Part shown: positions 1 through 6,922 of the stretch, piece after piece
How the letters are laid out: every line of letters starts with the position of its first letter
Numbering within the stretch: the stretch's first letter is position 1
Origin: Candidatus Cloacimonadota bacterium
GTDB lineage: Bacteria > Cloacimonadota > Cloacimonadia > Cloacimonadales > TCS61
DNA: 10,888 nucleotides
Direction of reading: 5' to 3'
Assembly: GCA_030592835.1 (NCBI GenBank)
Contig: JAUVIJ010000042.1
Location: 1-10,888, forward strand
Notes under the pieces: generated by a model
What the model was told of the DNA's origin: nothing
What the model saw: only the letters and a program-made list of their open reading frames with translations
Databases searched by the model: none
Position numbers and translations under genes: made by a program

Positions 1-879
1 AATGAGATTCATTTATCACTGGGAGAATTTGGACTATTGGAAGATTTTGAAGATGAACCGGATTGGGAATATGATCCTGCCTGGCAGCTTGTTTCAAATT
101 ATTCCTGCCATGGTAATTACTCTTTCTCCTGCCGTCCCGAGCAACCTGGTTTTTATTCTGCTGTCTGTGGTGATTTTATCTATCTGCCGGAGCAAAAACT
201 CAGCTTCTGGTATAAATACAAAATGCCTATGTATGGTGAGGACGGGGTCTATTTTCTTTTTGAAACCGGAAATATCAGTGACACACTACTTTTTCTCGGT
301 GCTGGGGGTGCACTACCCTCAGGTGGTTCAAGACCGATCGAGGCTTATATCGAAGGAGATTGGGCTTTGTACGAACTGCAACTGGATCAGATCCTGCCGG
401 AAGAACCTGAGGTCGGTACTATCTACAATTTTGAATTGCTGTTCAAGTATGCAGAAGTTTTCGAAGGTTTCAATCAATACGATATTATGGACGAGATCGG
501 TGTTTTTATCGATGATTTTCAGCTTGGTTTTCCTGATTTTGAAAATATTGGTCCGGATGCCTGGAAGGATGATGAATCTATAAGTATCTTTCCTAATCCA
601 ATGCTTACAGGTGAGGAACTTACAATTCAATTTAATATCAGGGATGTAAGACCAGAAATTACTATCTACAACATCAAAGGGCAGAAAGTGAAATCGGGCC
701 TTGTTCCCAAGGATGAATATCAACCTTTTTACAGAATTTACTGGGATGGGAAAGATAATAATAAAAAAGAAGTTGCATCAGGAGTTTATTTTGTCCTTGT
801 TGATCTGGGTTATAAAGATATTGTAAAAAAAGTTACTTTAATTAAAAAAAAGAAAAAAAATCAATACTGGGATTATTAA
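1..879 (+). CDS. C-terminal part of a secreted/surface protein with jelly-roll-like domain and T9SS-type sorting domain (5' truncated)
   Basis: The frame is open from the first base, so the gene starts left of the window; the TTG at 37 is an internal codon, not a likely start. 292 residues are visible. Residues about 13-177 open with LEDFEDEPDW, then show aromatic and Gly-rich beta-strand sequence ending in VFIDDFQLGF. This is the layout of MAM/concanavalin-A-like jelly-roll modules found on secreted peptidases. Residues about 195-282 have SIFPNP near the start, ITIYNIKGQKV in the middle and VASGVYFVLV...KKVTLIK at the end. That matches Por/T9SS type A C-terminal sorting domains, with a FlgD-like Ig flavour (YWDGKDNNKKEVASGVYF). 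Such domains direct export across the outer membrane and surface anchoring. The missing N-terminus probably holds a signal peptide and a catalytic or adhesive region, which I cannot name. Oddity: the chain runs ten residues past the usual sorting-domain end (KKKKNQYWDY), encoded by an A8-G-A8 tract. It stops one base before cdd. Confidence 0.8.
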   Translation, partial: NEIHLSLGEFGLLEDFEDEPDWEYDPAWQLVSNYSCHGNYSFSCRPEQPGFYSAVCGDFIYLPEQKLSFWYKYKMPMYGEDGVYFLFETGNISDTLLFLGAGGALPSGGSRPIEAYIEGDWALYELQLDQILPEEPEVGTIYNFELLFKYAEVFEGFNQYDIMDEIGVFIDDFQLGFPDFENIGPDAWKDDESISIFPNPMLTGEELTIQFNIRDVRPEITIYNIKGQKVKSGLVPKDEYQPFYRIYWDGKDNNKKEVASGVYFVLVDLGYKDIVKKVTLIKKKKKNQYWDY

Positions 880-880
880 T

Positions 881-1258
881 ATGAATAACCAAAAGTTGAT
901 AGAAGCGGCAAAGAAAGTTTCCCAAGAAGCCTATGCACCCTTTTCTGGATTCAAGGTGGGAGCGGCATTATTGACAGCATCAGGCAAAATATTTACGGGA
1001 TGCAATGTGGAAAACTCTTCTTACGGGCTGACAAATTGTGCAGAGCGAACCGCTCTGTTCAAAGCTGTTTCCGAAGGGGAGAAGGAGTTTGTTGAACTTT
1101 CGATCTACTCGGAATCCGATAAAGTATTTTATCCCTGTGGCGCCTGCCGGCAGGTACTGGCAGAATTTGCCGATGATCTCAAGATCACGATTGTATCTGG
1201 ATCCAAAACAATTATGGTAACACTGAAAGAATTGTTACCACACAGTTTCAAACTTTAA
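881..1258 (+). CDS. cdd: Cytidine deaminase
   Basis: Cytidine deaminase hydrolyses cytidine or deoxycytidine to uridine or deoxyuridine plus ammonia in cytosolic pyrimidine salvage. The 125-residue length fits the small homotetrameric bacterial and animal class. Visible signatures are the substrate-binding N-terminal stretch APFSGFKVGAAL (19-30), the CNVENSSYG motif (41-49), the zinc/proton-shuttle motif C53-A-E55 (NCAERTALF), and the second zinc motif PCGAC (85-89). Cys53, Cys86 and Cys89 are the expected zinc ligands and Glu55 the general acid/base. All key residues are present, so the enzyme should be active. The ATG lies one base after the stop of the upstream secreted-protein gene and has only a weak purine run (GGGATT) before it, so expression is probably by read-through transcription and translational coupling. 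The two genes have no obvious functional link. No promoter or clear terminator is seen. Confidence 0.95.
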   Translation: MNNQKLIEAAKKVSQEAYAPFSGFKVGAALLTASGKIFTGCNVENSSYGLTNCAERTALFKAVSEGEKEFVELSIYSESDKVFYPCGACRQVLAEFADDLKITIVSGSKTIMVTLKELLPHSFKL

Positions 1259-1346
1259 ACCCAGATAATGCGGTAGAGGTTTGATTAAGAGCGGCAATAT
1301 TTTTTTAGGTGATGGGTTAAAATATTTATTAATATGAATATTTAGT

Positions 1347-1375
1347 TTGGCAGAAATAAAAAAGAATTATATTAT
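1347..1375 (+). promoter_or_regulatory. Putative sigma70-type promoter of trxB
   Basis: TTGGCA (1347-1352) and TATTAT (1370-1375) are separated by exactly 17 bases. This gives a predicted transcript start near 1382 and a short leader of about 22 bases carrying the AGGAGG site at 1391-1396. The spacing is ideal, but the surrounding DNA is AT-rich, so a chance -10 match is possible. If the organism uses a Bacteroidota-like sigma factor the consensus would differ. Confidence 0.5.
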
Positions 1376-1403
1376 AAATTAGATTTTTTCAGGAGGAAAA
1401 TTA

Positions 1404-2360
1404 ATGACGAATGATGAAGTAATTAAAAACACCAATTATGATCTGGCGATTGTGGGGGCTGGTCCCGCTGGGCTGAGTGCTGCCATTTATGCTTCGAGAG
1501 GCGGCTTAAAAACAGTTGTCTTTGAGAAAGCGCTGGTAGGCGGTCAGATCGTTGTAACTGCGGAAGTAGAAAACTATCCCGGTTTTGCGGAAACCCTTAC
1601 AGGATTTGATATAGCAGACAAACTCAAGGCTCATGCCGATAAGTTCGGTGCCGAGTTCAAGCTGGAAGAAGTTAAGGCAATTGGTGTGGAAGGATTATGC
1701 AAGATCATCGAGACTGACAAAGGAACCTATAGTACTAAATCTGTGATCATTGCAACCGGTGCTCATCCCAGGAAACTTCAGGTTCCCGGAGAACAGAAAT
1801 ATACCGGAAGGGGAGTATCTTATTGTGCGACCTGCGACGGTGCTTTGTATCGGGATAAGATCGTAGCTGTTGTCGGTGGTGGTGATTCTGCGATCGAGGA
1901 AGCTATCTTCCTGACAAAATTTGCTAAAAAGGTATATATTATTCACCGCCGTGATAAATTACGGGCTGTTAAGGTTATCAGGGACAGGGTTTTCAAGAAT
2001 AAAAAAGTAGAATATGTCTGGGATTCGGTTGTTCAGGGGATCGATGGTGGTGATATGGTCGAGACACTGCATATCTACAATCGCAAGCTGGATGAAATCA
2101 GTGACCTTAAGGTTGACGGTGTTTTCATTTATATTGGGATCATACCCAATAATGAACTGGTCGAATCCAGAGTCGAACTTGACCCCCGGGGATTTATCCA
2201 GACAGATGAGGATATGCATACTATTATCCCTGGCGTTTTTGCGGCTGGTGATATTATCCATAAGACTTTAAGACAGGTGGTAACAGCAAATTCAGATGGT
2301 GCTACGGCAGCTTTTTCAGCAGAAAAGTGGATCGAGGAAAATTCAGATAAATTTGATTAA
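1404..2360 (+). CDS. trxB: Thioredoxin reductase (NADPH, FAD-dependent)
   Basis: TrxB transfers electrons from NADPH via FAD and a redox-active disulfide to oxidised thioredoxin in the cytosol. At 318 residues it has the normal length of the low-molecular-weight class. Domains in order: FAD Rossmann motif GAGPAG (18-23); redox motif CATC (141-144) followed by DG; NADPH-binding GGGDSA (158-163); HRRDKLRA (181-188), the basic motif that binds the NADPH 2'-phosphate; and a C-terminal FAD motif AAGDI (280-284) with RQVVTANSDGATAA. The basic motif supports NADPH use rather than a ferredoxin- or F420-dependent variant, though this is inferred from family knowledge. The ATG at 1404 is favoured by a perfect AGGAGG seven bases upstream. 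The gene is monocistronic as far as can be seen: it has its own promoter upstream, and the 89-residue gene converges on it 26 bp downstream with no strong bidirectional hairpin between them. Confidence 0.95.
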   Translation: MTNDEVIKNTNYDLAIVGAGPAGLSAAIYASRGGLKTVVFEKALVGGQIVVTAEVENYPGFAETLTGFDIADKLKAHADKFGAEFKLEEVKAIGVEGLCKIIETDKGTYSTKSVIIATGAHPRKLQVPGEQKYTGRGVSYCATCDGALYRDKIVAVVGGGDSAIEEAIFLTKFAKKVYIIHRRDKLRAVKVIRDRVFKNKKVEYVWDSVVQGIDGGDMVETLHIYNRKLDEISDLKVDGVFIYIGIIPNNELVESRVELDPRGFIQTDEDMHTIIPGVFAAGDIIHKTLRQVVTANSDGATAAFSAEKWIEENSDKFD

Positions 2361-2386
2361 TTGTTTTCCATTCTGGGAATAGTTAT

Positions 2387-2656
2387 TTAATTTGTTGTTT
2401 CGAAATTGTCGATTTTTTCGCCTTCAACATATAGATATTTGGGATTTTCAGGAGAACCGTTTTTTTTGATTTTGTCACTGTCGCTGTCTTCAACATGACG
2501 CCAGATCTCCCAGGAGTCTTTCTTTCCGTCTATACAGAAAGTTACCTGCTTGCAGATAAAATCATCGATAATGAACTGGATCGAATTTAAGGGTTCAGCT
2601 TTGGTGACGGGAACACAGAATTTCTTTCTGTCATACACATAATTTTCTTTGGACAT
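2387..2656 (-). CDS. Hypothetical 89-residue protein
   Basis: I do not recognise this protein. The frame is open from 2704, but I place the start at the ATG at 2656. It is preceded by a G-rich run (GGGGGA, about five bases upstream), and the DNA further up looks like a promoter and an AT repeat rather than coding sequence. The product is soluble and mixed alpha/beta in character: a basic N-terminus, a hydrophobic segment SIQFIIDDFICKQVTF (25-40), an aromatic patch SWEIWRHV (48-55) and an acidic, Lys/Glu-rich tail. Cysteines lie at 14, 35 and 41, but there is no CxxC pair, signal peptide or membrane helix. It converges with trxB and lies downstream of rodA on the same strand across a 137-bp gap, so it is probably its own unit. 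A real gene is likely from the start-site context and protein-like composition, but function is unknown. Confidence 0.6.
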   Translation of the reverse strand: MSKENYVYDRKKFCVPVTKAEPLNSIQFIIDDFICKQVTFCIDGKKDSWEIWRHVEDSDSDKIKKNGSPENPKYLYVEGEKIDNFETTN

Positions 2657-2668
2657 TACATCCCCCAA

Positions 2669-2680
2669 ATATATATATAT
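2669..2680. repeat. (AT)6 dinucleotide tract in a promoter/leader
   Basis: Six AT units lie between the predicted -10 element and the Shine-Dalgarno run of the 89-residue gene, and they overlap the -10 itself. Such tracts can change length by polymerase slippage. In this AT-rich intergenic DNA it may equally be composition alone. Confidence 0.6.
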
Positions 2681-2704
2681 AAATAATTTAACTACTATAA
2701 GCAA
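2676..2704 (-). promoter_or_regulatory. Putative promoter of the 89-residue gene
   Basis: On the minus strand TTGCTT (2704-2699) is followed after 17 bases by TATATA (2681-2676). The predicted start near 2669 leaves a leader of about a dozen bases with the GGGGGA site before the ATG at 2656. This independently supports the shorter protein start. The -35 overlaps one arm of an inverted pair, GCAAGT (2701-2706) and ACTTGC (2725-2730), a possible operator. Confidence 0.4.
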
Positions 2705-2793
2705 GTCTACTGATAGATTTTCTCACTTGCGAAACCAAATTGTAATATTTCGAAAATATTTAGCAAGAAGTAATTTGAACTTTTTTTATCTCT

Positions 2794-4017
2794 CTATTTG
2801 AAGATACTTTGTTCATTAACGAATTTCAGAACCAGACCTACCGCGAACATGTTTATCAGAAGGCTGGATCCTCCGTAACTGATAAAGGGAAGAGGTATAC
2901 CGGTAGTCGGCATTATACCCAGATTTATAGCAATATTGACAAAGATCTGAAAGGTTAAAAAAGCCAAAACACCTGCAGTGATCAACTTTGTTTCTTTTCG
3001 CTTCAGTTTTTCCAGGTTACAGGCGATTCTATAAAGGAAAAAAAACAAAAGTAGGAGTAGAACTACACATCCCAGAAATCCCAGTTCTTCGCCGATAACA
3101 GAGAAGATGAAGTCCGTATGATGTTCCGGCAGAAAATTGAGATTTTTCTGGGTGCCCAGAAGAAATCCCTTGCCTGTAAATCCACCTGAACCGATCGCGA
3201 TCCTGGACTGAATGATTTGATATCCGGCACCAAAAGGATCCCTGGTAGGATCAATAAAGCTCAGGATCCTGTTCTGTTGATAACCTCTCAAAGCATTCCA
3301 GATCAGAGGTGTAATGAAAAAGATAATGATGTTGAAAAAAGCTCCCAGACCGATTATGATCAAAGAAAGCCGTGTTCTGTATAATATGTAGATGAGAATA
3401 ATCAGGAAAAAGATGAATAGAAAAATGGAGAAGAACGAGGTAACTACACTGAGGATAGGACTCAGGATCAGGATTAGAAAGTAGATTGGAAGATCTGAGA
3501 TAGCAAGCAGGGAGAACAGGATGACCCAGAAAGTCAGAGATGTGCCCAGGTCCGGTTCGAGCATGATCAATACTACCGGTATAATCGTCACAAAGAAAGA
3601 CTTGAACAACAGTTCCCAATCACCAGTATTGGGTTTGGATATGATCTTCGACAGCAGAAGCATGGTTGTGATTTTAGCCAGTTCAGAAGGTTGCAGATTA
3701 AAAGGACCGAGGGCTATCCAGCGGTGCGAGCCTTTGATTTCCGGAAGGAACAGTACGAGAACCAGTAACAGGATCGAAACAAGATATCCCGGTAGGATAA
3801 AGAATTCGAAGAAGGAATAAGATATCCTCAGGGTCAGATATACCAGAATTAACCCTATACCGATCCAGATCAGTTGCCGAAGATAGAAATCCTCGGTAAT
3901 ATAATCATTACCGATCTTAGTAGTTGAAGCCGAATAAATAGTGAAAACACCGGCTACCAGCAGAAATAGTAATAAAGCTAACATTGTCCAGTCTATATCT
4001 CTCAGTGATCTTGGCAT
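2794..4017 (-). CDS. rodA: RodA, SEDS-family peptidoglycan glycosyltransferase
   Basis: RodA polymerises lipid II into glycan strands in the inner membrane during cell elongation, working with the class B transpeptidase PBP2. The 407-residue protein is almost entirely hydrophobic helices (about ten) after a short cytosolic MPRSLRDIDW start. Family landmarks visible are GSHRWIALGPFNLQPSE (96-112), EPDLGTS (154-160), SFIDPTRDPFGAGYQ (253-267), HHTDFIFSVIGEELGFLG (299-316) and PLPFISYGGSS (375-385). Asp256 in the FIDP motif aligns with the aspartate proposed as catalytic in Thermus RodA (family knowledge). RodA is chosen over FtsW because the gene directly follows mrdA in a rod-shape operon. The start is 4 bp after the mrdA stop, with AGGTAGGA spanning that stop as ribosome-binding site. 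It is the last gene of the operon; a 7-bp AT-only dyad at 2744-2760 lies downstream, but no convincing terminator. Confidence 0.95.
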   Translation of the reverse strand: MPRSLRDIDWTMLALLLFLLVAGVFTIYSASTTKIGNDYITEDFYLRQLIWIGIGLILVYLTLRISYSFFEFFILPGYLVSILLLVLVLFLPEIKGSHRWIALGPFNLQPSELAKITTMLLLSKIISKPNTGDWELLFKSFFVTIIPVVLIMLEPDLGTSLTFWVILFSLLAISDLPIYFLILILSPILSVVTSFFSIFLFIFFLIILIYILYRTRLSLIIIGLGAFFNIIIFFITPLIWNALRGYQQNRILSFIDPTRDPFGAGYQIIQSRIAIGSGGFTGKGFLLGTQKNLNFLPEHHTDFIFSVIGEELGFLGCVVLLLLLFFFLYRIACNLEKLKRKETKLITAGVLAFLTFQIFVNIAINLGIMPTTGIPLPFISYGGSSLLINMFAVGLVLKFVNEQSIFK

Positions 4018-4021
4018 TTTC

Positions 4022-5770
4022 CTACCTTATCTTATTATAATATTTAATGATCTTTCCTGCCAGTGGAGCCGCTACCGAACCTCCGTGGCCAGCATTTTCC
4101 AGGAAAATGGTAAAAGCAAGATCCGGCTCATCCCTGACCGTATAACCGGCAAACCAGGCATGAGTAATTTTTCCCATATGATTTTCTGCGGAACCGGTCT
4201 TACCGTATACCGTAACATTGTTCAGTTTGGATGCGGTCCCGGTTCCATAACTTTCGTTCACCGCTTTGTAAAGAGATTCCTGCATCAGAGCGAGGATATC
4301 TTCAGCAATGGGTAACCGCATTGTTGTCGGTTGAAATTCTATGGTCTCCTTATCTTTTATTGTTTTGGCAAGAAGATGAGGTCGAGTCCAGACTCCGTCG
4401 TTACCCAGCGCTCCAAAGAAACAGCAGATCTGCAGCGGAGTTGTCAGGATCTCACCTTGTCCGATAGATAAATTTACCTTGGGTCCGATGATCCCGACAT
4501 ATTTTCCATAATTATCTTTATACCATTTCAGATCCGGGAAAAACCCTTTCCTTTCGCCGATGAGATCGATCCCAGTCTTGTCTAAGAGCAGATTCTGTCG
4601 TGTGAATTCACCCATCCTTTCCAAAGATATCCGGGTGGAAAGATCATAAAAGAAAACATCACAGGAGTATTTAATAGCATCGACAACACTCAATTTACCA
4701 TGCCCTTTTTTGATCCAGCATTTGAAATAACGGTTACCGATATTCATGCCCCCGTCACAATAAGTTAGTTTTGTTTTCTTATCTATCAGGTTATCGGTTA
4801 AGCCTAAGGCTGCGATCAACAGTTTGTAGGTCGATGCCGGAGGATAAGTGCCTTGAATGACCCGATCTAGCATGGCTTTGTTGGGATCATTGATCAATTT
4901 ATCCCAGTCGGTTGCACTGATGCCTTGAGCAAAGAGGGTAGGATCAAAATCCGGTCTGCTCACATAAGCCAGGATCCCGCCTGTTTTGAGATCCTGAAAG
5001 ACAATAGCCCCATTCCGGTTTTCCGGGAATATCCGGTTGATATAAGCCTGGAGTTCGTTGTCGATTGCAAGGATCAAGGTAGATCCATTAACGGGATTTT
5101 TGACAACTGATTCCTTAAAAAGTTCCAGGCTGCGACCGCTGGCATCCACCTGCAGGATTTCCAGACCATTCTTTCCTTTTAACTGTGATTCGTAATATTT
5201 CTCCAGTCCGGTTTTGCCGATCATGCTATTGATGGAATAACCCTGATCCTGTAATTTTTCATGCTCCTTGTCGTTGATTCTACCTACATAACCTGTAAAA
5301 TGATTATTATATAAATACTGACGGATATTCTCGGTTTTCAGGGTAAGACTGGGAAAATGGTTCATATGTTCAGCTACTCTGACTAGCTGATCGTACGGTA
5401 TGTTCTGCACCAGAAGCAGATCCTGGTATAATCGGAACCTGTTCTTATGGATCAGAGCTTCAATTTTTTCAGCGGTAATCTCGAAATTTTCTGATATGAA
5501 CAATATCAATCTATCTTTATCGATTATTTTTCCGAGCTCTACATAAAGATTAATTGCGGGTTCATTGACCGCGATGGGTCTGTATTTATTATCGTAGATC
5601 TCACCCCTGATCGGAGTAATTGTCTTCAAACGCACATAATTTTTTTCTGCAATCCGTGAATATTTTTCACCTGCTATGATCTGCAGGTTGAAAATAGCTA
5701 TGGTCAGAATAAAGAATAGTATTGAAATGATACCGATACTGTATCTTGAACGAGAATATTTTTTAAACAT
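4022..5770 (-). CDS. mrdA: Penicillin-binding protein 2 (elongation transpeptidase)
   Basis: PBP2 cross-links peptidoglycan on the outer face of the inner membrane and is the partner of RodA. The protein has 582 residues, slightly short of the usual 600-650. Order: short basic N-terminus; one membrane anchor (about 11-32); the PBP dimerisation/pedestal domain starting at RLKTITPIRGEIYD (47-60); and a transpeptidase domain from about 230. Active-site motifs are S313-T-Y-K316 (SxxK, nucleophile), S369-C-D371 and K524-T-G526. The second motif is SxD rather than SxN, which is normal for PBP2. Cys338, Cys351, His357 and Cys370 have the spacing of a metal site known in E. coli PBP2. The start overlaps the end of mreD by 8 bp and rodA follows after 4 bp, so translation is coupled. 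No internal promoter was noticed. Confidence 0.95.
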   Translation of the reverse strand: MFKKYSRSRYSIGIISILFFILTIAIFNLQIIAGEKYSRIAEKNYVRLKTITPIRGEIYDNKYRPIAVNEPAINLYVELGKIIDKDRLILFISENFEITAEKIEALIHKNRFRLYQDLLLVQNIPYDQLVRVAEHMNHFPSLTLKTENIRQYLYNNHFTGYVGRINDKEHEKLQDQGYSINSMIGKTGLEKYYESQLKGKNGLEILQVDASGRSLELFKESVVKNPVNGSTLILAIDNELQAYINRIFPENRNGAIVFQDLKTGGILAYVSRPDFDPTLFAQGISATDWDKLINDPNKAMLDRVIQGTYPPASTYKLLIAALGLTDNLIDKKTKLTYCDGGMNIGNRYFKCWIKKGHGKLSVVDAIKYSCDVFFYDLSTRISLERMGEFTRQNLLLDKTGIDLIGERKGFFPDLKWYKDNYGKYVGIIGPKVNLSIGQGEILTTPLQICCFFGALGNDGVWTRPHLLAKTIKDKETIEFQPTTMRLPIAEDILALMQESLYKAVNESYGTGTASKLNNVTVYGKTGSAENHMGKITHAWFAGYTVRDEPDLAFTIFLENAGHGGSVAAPLAGKIIKYYNKIR

Positions 5771-6248
5771 CGAAATGCAATTTTATCCTGTCCAGAAGAA
5801 CCAGAATATAGATCAAAATCACGGAGATCAGAGTATTGTAGGTAAGAGCCAGGAAGATGTTGAAAATACTGCTCGATATCAACTGGCTGGAAATGAGATA
5901 ATAAAGGATATAGATCAGATAATAAACAGCGTTCATCAGTGCTAATCCCATCAGGACCACTGAAAATCTTCCTTTATTGACACTTTTATATAAACTATTG
6001 ACGATATATACGATAATCAGGAAGGAAATTGCATTAAGCCCCAGCAGGGTAGGATAGGTCAAATCGTACGCAATTCCCATCAGAAAAACCCAGGGAATGC
6101 TGATCTCGATAGGTAGAAAAACAGCGATAAAAACAACATAGGCGATCAGGAGGTTGGGTACGATTCCCAGTATCTGCAGTTTAGTTGCCAGTATTACCTG
6201 AATATAAAGAAGGATTATTCCCCAGATGATCTTCTTAACCGTTTTCAT
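5763..6248 (-). CDS. mreD: MreD, rod-shape-determining membrane protein
   Basis: MreD is an integral inner-membrane component of the elongasome that associates with MreC and links MreB to PBP2/RodA. The 161-residue length is typical. About five to six hydrophobic helices cover nearly the whole chain. The most family-like stretch is GIAYDLTYPTLLGLNAISF (58-76), matching the conserved G-x3-DL-x2-P-x-LG region between helices. Primary sequence conservation in MreD is poor, so position between mreC and mrdA contributes to the call. The ATG overlaps the TGA of the upstream CofE-like gene in an ATGA arrangement, and its own TAA lies inside the mrdA start region (8-bp overlap). This indicates translation coupled on both sides. 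Confidence 0.9.
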   Translation of the reverse strand: MKTVKKIIWGIILLYIQVILATKLQILGIVPNLLIAYVVFIAVFLPIEISIPWVFLMGIAYDLTYPTLLGLNAISFLIIVYIVNSLYKSVNKGRFSVVLMGLALMNAVYYLIYILYYLISSQLISSSIFNIFLALTYNTLISVILIYILVLLDRIKLHFDV

Positions 6249-6922
6249 GCTCTTTCTCGGATAATACAGATCGGGGTAAGCTCATCGCCCTGTCCCTGGG
6301 GATTATCGTTCATGATCTCTTCCATAAAAGTTTTATCGATACCGGTACTACCACCAATCATCCAGCAACCGCCAATATCGTTGATATCCATGATAGCAGC
6401 TTCAAAACCCAACTCATCCCTGATTTTCTGAGCAACTTTCTCCGGATCTCTGGGACCTTTAATGACACATTCGGTATAGGGAGGGATAGGACTGGTCGTA
6501 GCAGCATCGATAAGAGCCGCCTGTTTTCCAGCAACCCTGTAAAAATCACCCTTTCTGCCAACAAGTTTACCGAGAGCACCAATGAATGCAGCCAGTAATA
6601 TCCGCAAACTGCCAACTTCGTCAATAGCACATTGCATACTGGTTGGTGATCTCAGACCAATTCCGTATTTAACATTGGCGACAAAGCGCCATAATATCCT
6701 GGCTAATAACCCGATTCTGATCTCTTCTACAGGAATTGCCCTGCCTTGAGTTATCGCCAGAGGACTTTCACTGACAGTAATGATATCACCTTGTTTCAGG
6801 AGATTACCGGCATATTCCCTGATGATCTCCACAATATCATCCTTCGGCTTCAAGATACGTGTTTTAACTGGTATTCGTTCAAATTTCAATTGCTTGAATT
6901 TCTTAATCAAGTTCCTGTTCAT
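6245..6922 (-). CDS. CofE-like protein (coenzyme F420-0:L-glutamate ligase family) inside the mre operon
   Basis: This 225-residue protein resembles the bacterial branch of the F420-0:gamma-glutamyl ligase family. Seen: an N-terminal IPVKTRILKPKDD strand and loop (17-29), GDIITVSESPLAITQGR (45-61; the family has GD-x-hydrophobic-VSE...A-x-GR), KGDFYRVAGKQAALID (124-139), PYTECVIKGPRDP and the central IMDINDIGGCWMIGGSTGI, which matches the D-x-ND/G-x-C segment of CofE near the metal/nucleotide site. True CofE adds glutamates to F420-0 with GTP, but many homologues occur in organisms not known to make F420. No other F420 gene is in this window, so the substrate is unknown. The frame is open to 6982. 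I favour the ATG at 6922, which has AGGGG close upstream and overlaps mreC by 20 bp instead of 80 bp. TTG at 6910 is an alternative. It ends in an ATGA overlap with mreD. Confidence 0.75.
   Translation of the reverse strand: MNRNLIKKFKQLKFERIPVKTRILKPKDDIVEIIREYAGNLLKQGDIITVSESPLAITQGRAIPVEEIRIGLLARILWRFVANVKYGIGLRSPTSMQCAIDEVGSLRILLAAFIGALGKLVGRKGDFYRVAGKQAALIDAATTSPIPPYTECVIKGPRDPEKVAQKIRDELGFEAAIMDINDIGGCWMIGGSTGIDKTFMEEIMNDNPQGQGDELTPICIIRERA

Noticed and set aside
2..583. Plus-strand open frame of 193 codons overlapping the first gene
   Set aside because: It is an out-of-frame shadow of the secreted-protein gene; that frame has a recognisable sorting domain, while this one has a low-complexity, unstructured translation.
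328..723. Minus-strand open frame antisense to the secreted-protein gene
   Set aside because: No family resemblance and no ribosome-binding site seen; explained as the complement of a real coding region.
1259..1403. Small RNA, riboswitch or tRNA in the cdd-trxB gap
   Set aside because: No clover-leaf, conserved riboswitch core or strong hairpin seen; the gap is explained by AT-rich promoter DNA.
2361..2386. Bidirectional terminator between trxB and the 89-residue gene
   Set aside because: Only a 4-bp TTCC/GGAA stem is present, with no clear U-run, too weak to call.
2657..2704. Longer start (TTG at 2704) for the 89-residue gene
   Set aside because: The extra segment coincides with promoter hexamers and an AT repeat, and a G-rich ribosome site precedes the ATG at 2656.
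2744..2760. Terminator downstream of rodA
   Set aside because: AATATTT/AAATATT is a 7-bp stem made only of A-T pairs and is not followed by a U-run on the minus strand.
4656..4664. Apparent loss of the SxN motif in PBP2
   Set aside because: SxD (here SCD) is the normal form in the PBP2 subfamily, so the transpeptidase is expected to be intact.
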